This document shows, piece by piece, positions 8,506-8,966 of a stretch of DNA of 8,966 nt. Numbering within the stretch: position 1 is the first letter of the stretch; every line of letters starts with the position of its first letter. The notes under the pieces were generated by a model. That model ran no database searches. It saw only the letters and a list, made by a program, of their open reading frames with translations, and was not told where the DNA came from. A program made the position numbers and the translations under genes. This DNA is from Mycobacterium sp. (GTDB lineage: Bacteria; Actinomycetota; Actinomycetes; Mycobacteriales; Mycobacteriaceae): NCBI GenBank assembly GCA_018500005.2, contig JAHBAP020000092.1, positions 1 through 8,966 of the forward strand, in the 5' to 3' direction.

Positions 8506-8966
8506 ATGGTCCCGTTCTGGTTCACGCTGTCCGCACTCTGCTTCGTGGGTGCGGGGGTTCTGCTGTACGTCGAAGTCGGCCGACGCCGCGGCCTCGGCCG
8601 GCGGCGCAAGTCGTGGGCACGCGCGCACGGTTTCGACTACGAGGAACAGTCCACCGAGATCCTCGACCGCTGGAAACGCGGGGTGATGTCGACCGTCGGT
8701 GAGGCCACCGCCCGCAACGTGGTGCTCGGCCAGATCCGCGGCGAAGCCGTCTATGTCTTCGACCTCGAGGATGTCGCGACCGTCATCGCGTTGCACCGCA
8801 AGGTCGGCACCAACATCGTCATGGATCTGCGCCTCAAGGGGGCCAAGGAACCCCGCGAGAACGACGTATGGCTGCTCGGCGCGATCGGTCCGCGAATGGT
8901 GTACTCCAACAACCTCGACGCCGCACGCCGGGCCTGCGACCGCCGGATGGTGACGTTCGCCCACAC
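8506..8966 (+). CDS. Conserved membrane-anchored protein, Rv0383c-like, partial (C-terminus off right edge)
   Basis: A total of 153 complete codons are visible from the ATG at 8506. Residues about 4-22 form one hydrophobic segment (FWFTLSALCFVGAGVLLYV), followed at once by a strongly basic stretch (GRRRGLGRRRKSWAR), so the protein is probably anchored at the inner membrane with the rest in the cytoplasm. The soluble part contains HGFDYE, RWKRGVMSTVGEATARNVVLG (given in part: KRGVMSTVGE at about 57-66), FDLEDVATVIALHRKVGTN and a conserved-looking WLLGAIGPRMVYS. It resembles M. tuberculosis Rv0383c, annotated as a conserved secreted or membrane protein and lying next to clpB there too, in the same orientation. 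The function is unknown; the conserved pairing with clpB hints at a stress or envelope role. It stands 136 bp after clpB, beyond the large hairpin. Confidence 0.88.
   Translation, partial: MVPFWFTLSALCFVGAGVLLYVEVGRRRGLGRRRKSWARAHGFDYEEQSTEILDRWKRGVMSTVGEATARNVVLGQIRGEAVYVFDLEDVATVIALHRKVGTNIVMDLRLKGAKEPRENDVWLLGAIGPRMVYSNNLDAARRACDRRMVTFAH

Overview
The window is high-GC DNA from an actinobacterium, most likely Mycobacterium or a close relative (Mycolicibacterium). Three things support this. The plus-strand ClpB has 848 codons and closely resembles mycobacterial ClpB as I remember it. It is followed by a gene resembling M. tuberculosis Rv0383c, the known clpB neighbour. Its upstream region carries a HAIR element, the binding site of the actinobacterial heat-shock repressor HspR. 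GTG starts, 4-nt gene overlaps and apparently leaderless promoters fit as well.

Left part (1-4566, all minus strand, transcribed right to left): a tightly packed acetyl-CoA cluster. The order is a small unrecognised 80-aa gene, an AMP-forming acetyl-CoA synthetase (acsA) with a repetitive C-terminal tail, the alpha and beta subunits of a thiamine-diphosphate 2-oxoacid (or acetoin) dehydrogenase E1, and the start of its lipoyl-bearing E2, cut by the left edge. The last four genes are joined by three successive 4-nt stop/start overlaps, so they are almost certainly translated from one message. Both enzymes plausibly feed acetyl-CoA. The E1 substrate (pyruvate, a branched-chain 2-oxoacid or acetoin) cannot be fixed from sequence alone. 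No E3 gene is in view.

Middle (4679-5663, minus strand): a probable two-gene unit of an unrecognised 101-aa Pro/Arg-rich protein and a six-helix GAP-family membrane protein. The first gene has a leaderless-type promoter (TATGAT six bases before a GTG). A near-perfect mycobacterial LexA/SOS box sits over its -35 region. This possible DNA-damage control of an uncharacterised gene pair is the most interesting lead here.

Right part (5664-8966, plus strand): the divergent intergenic region holds the HAIR site with a SigH/SigE-type promoter threaded through it, then the disaggregase ClpB, a large 20-bp hairpin after its stop, and the N-terminal 153 codons of the Rv0383c-like membrane-anchored protein, which may also be leaderless.

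I see no tRNA, rRNA, CRISPR array, insertion sequence or phage gene. There is no gene-free stretch above 300 bases; the longest, 5664-5822 and 8370-8505, are described in the feature list.
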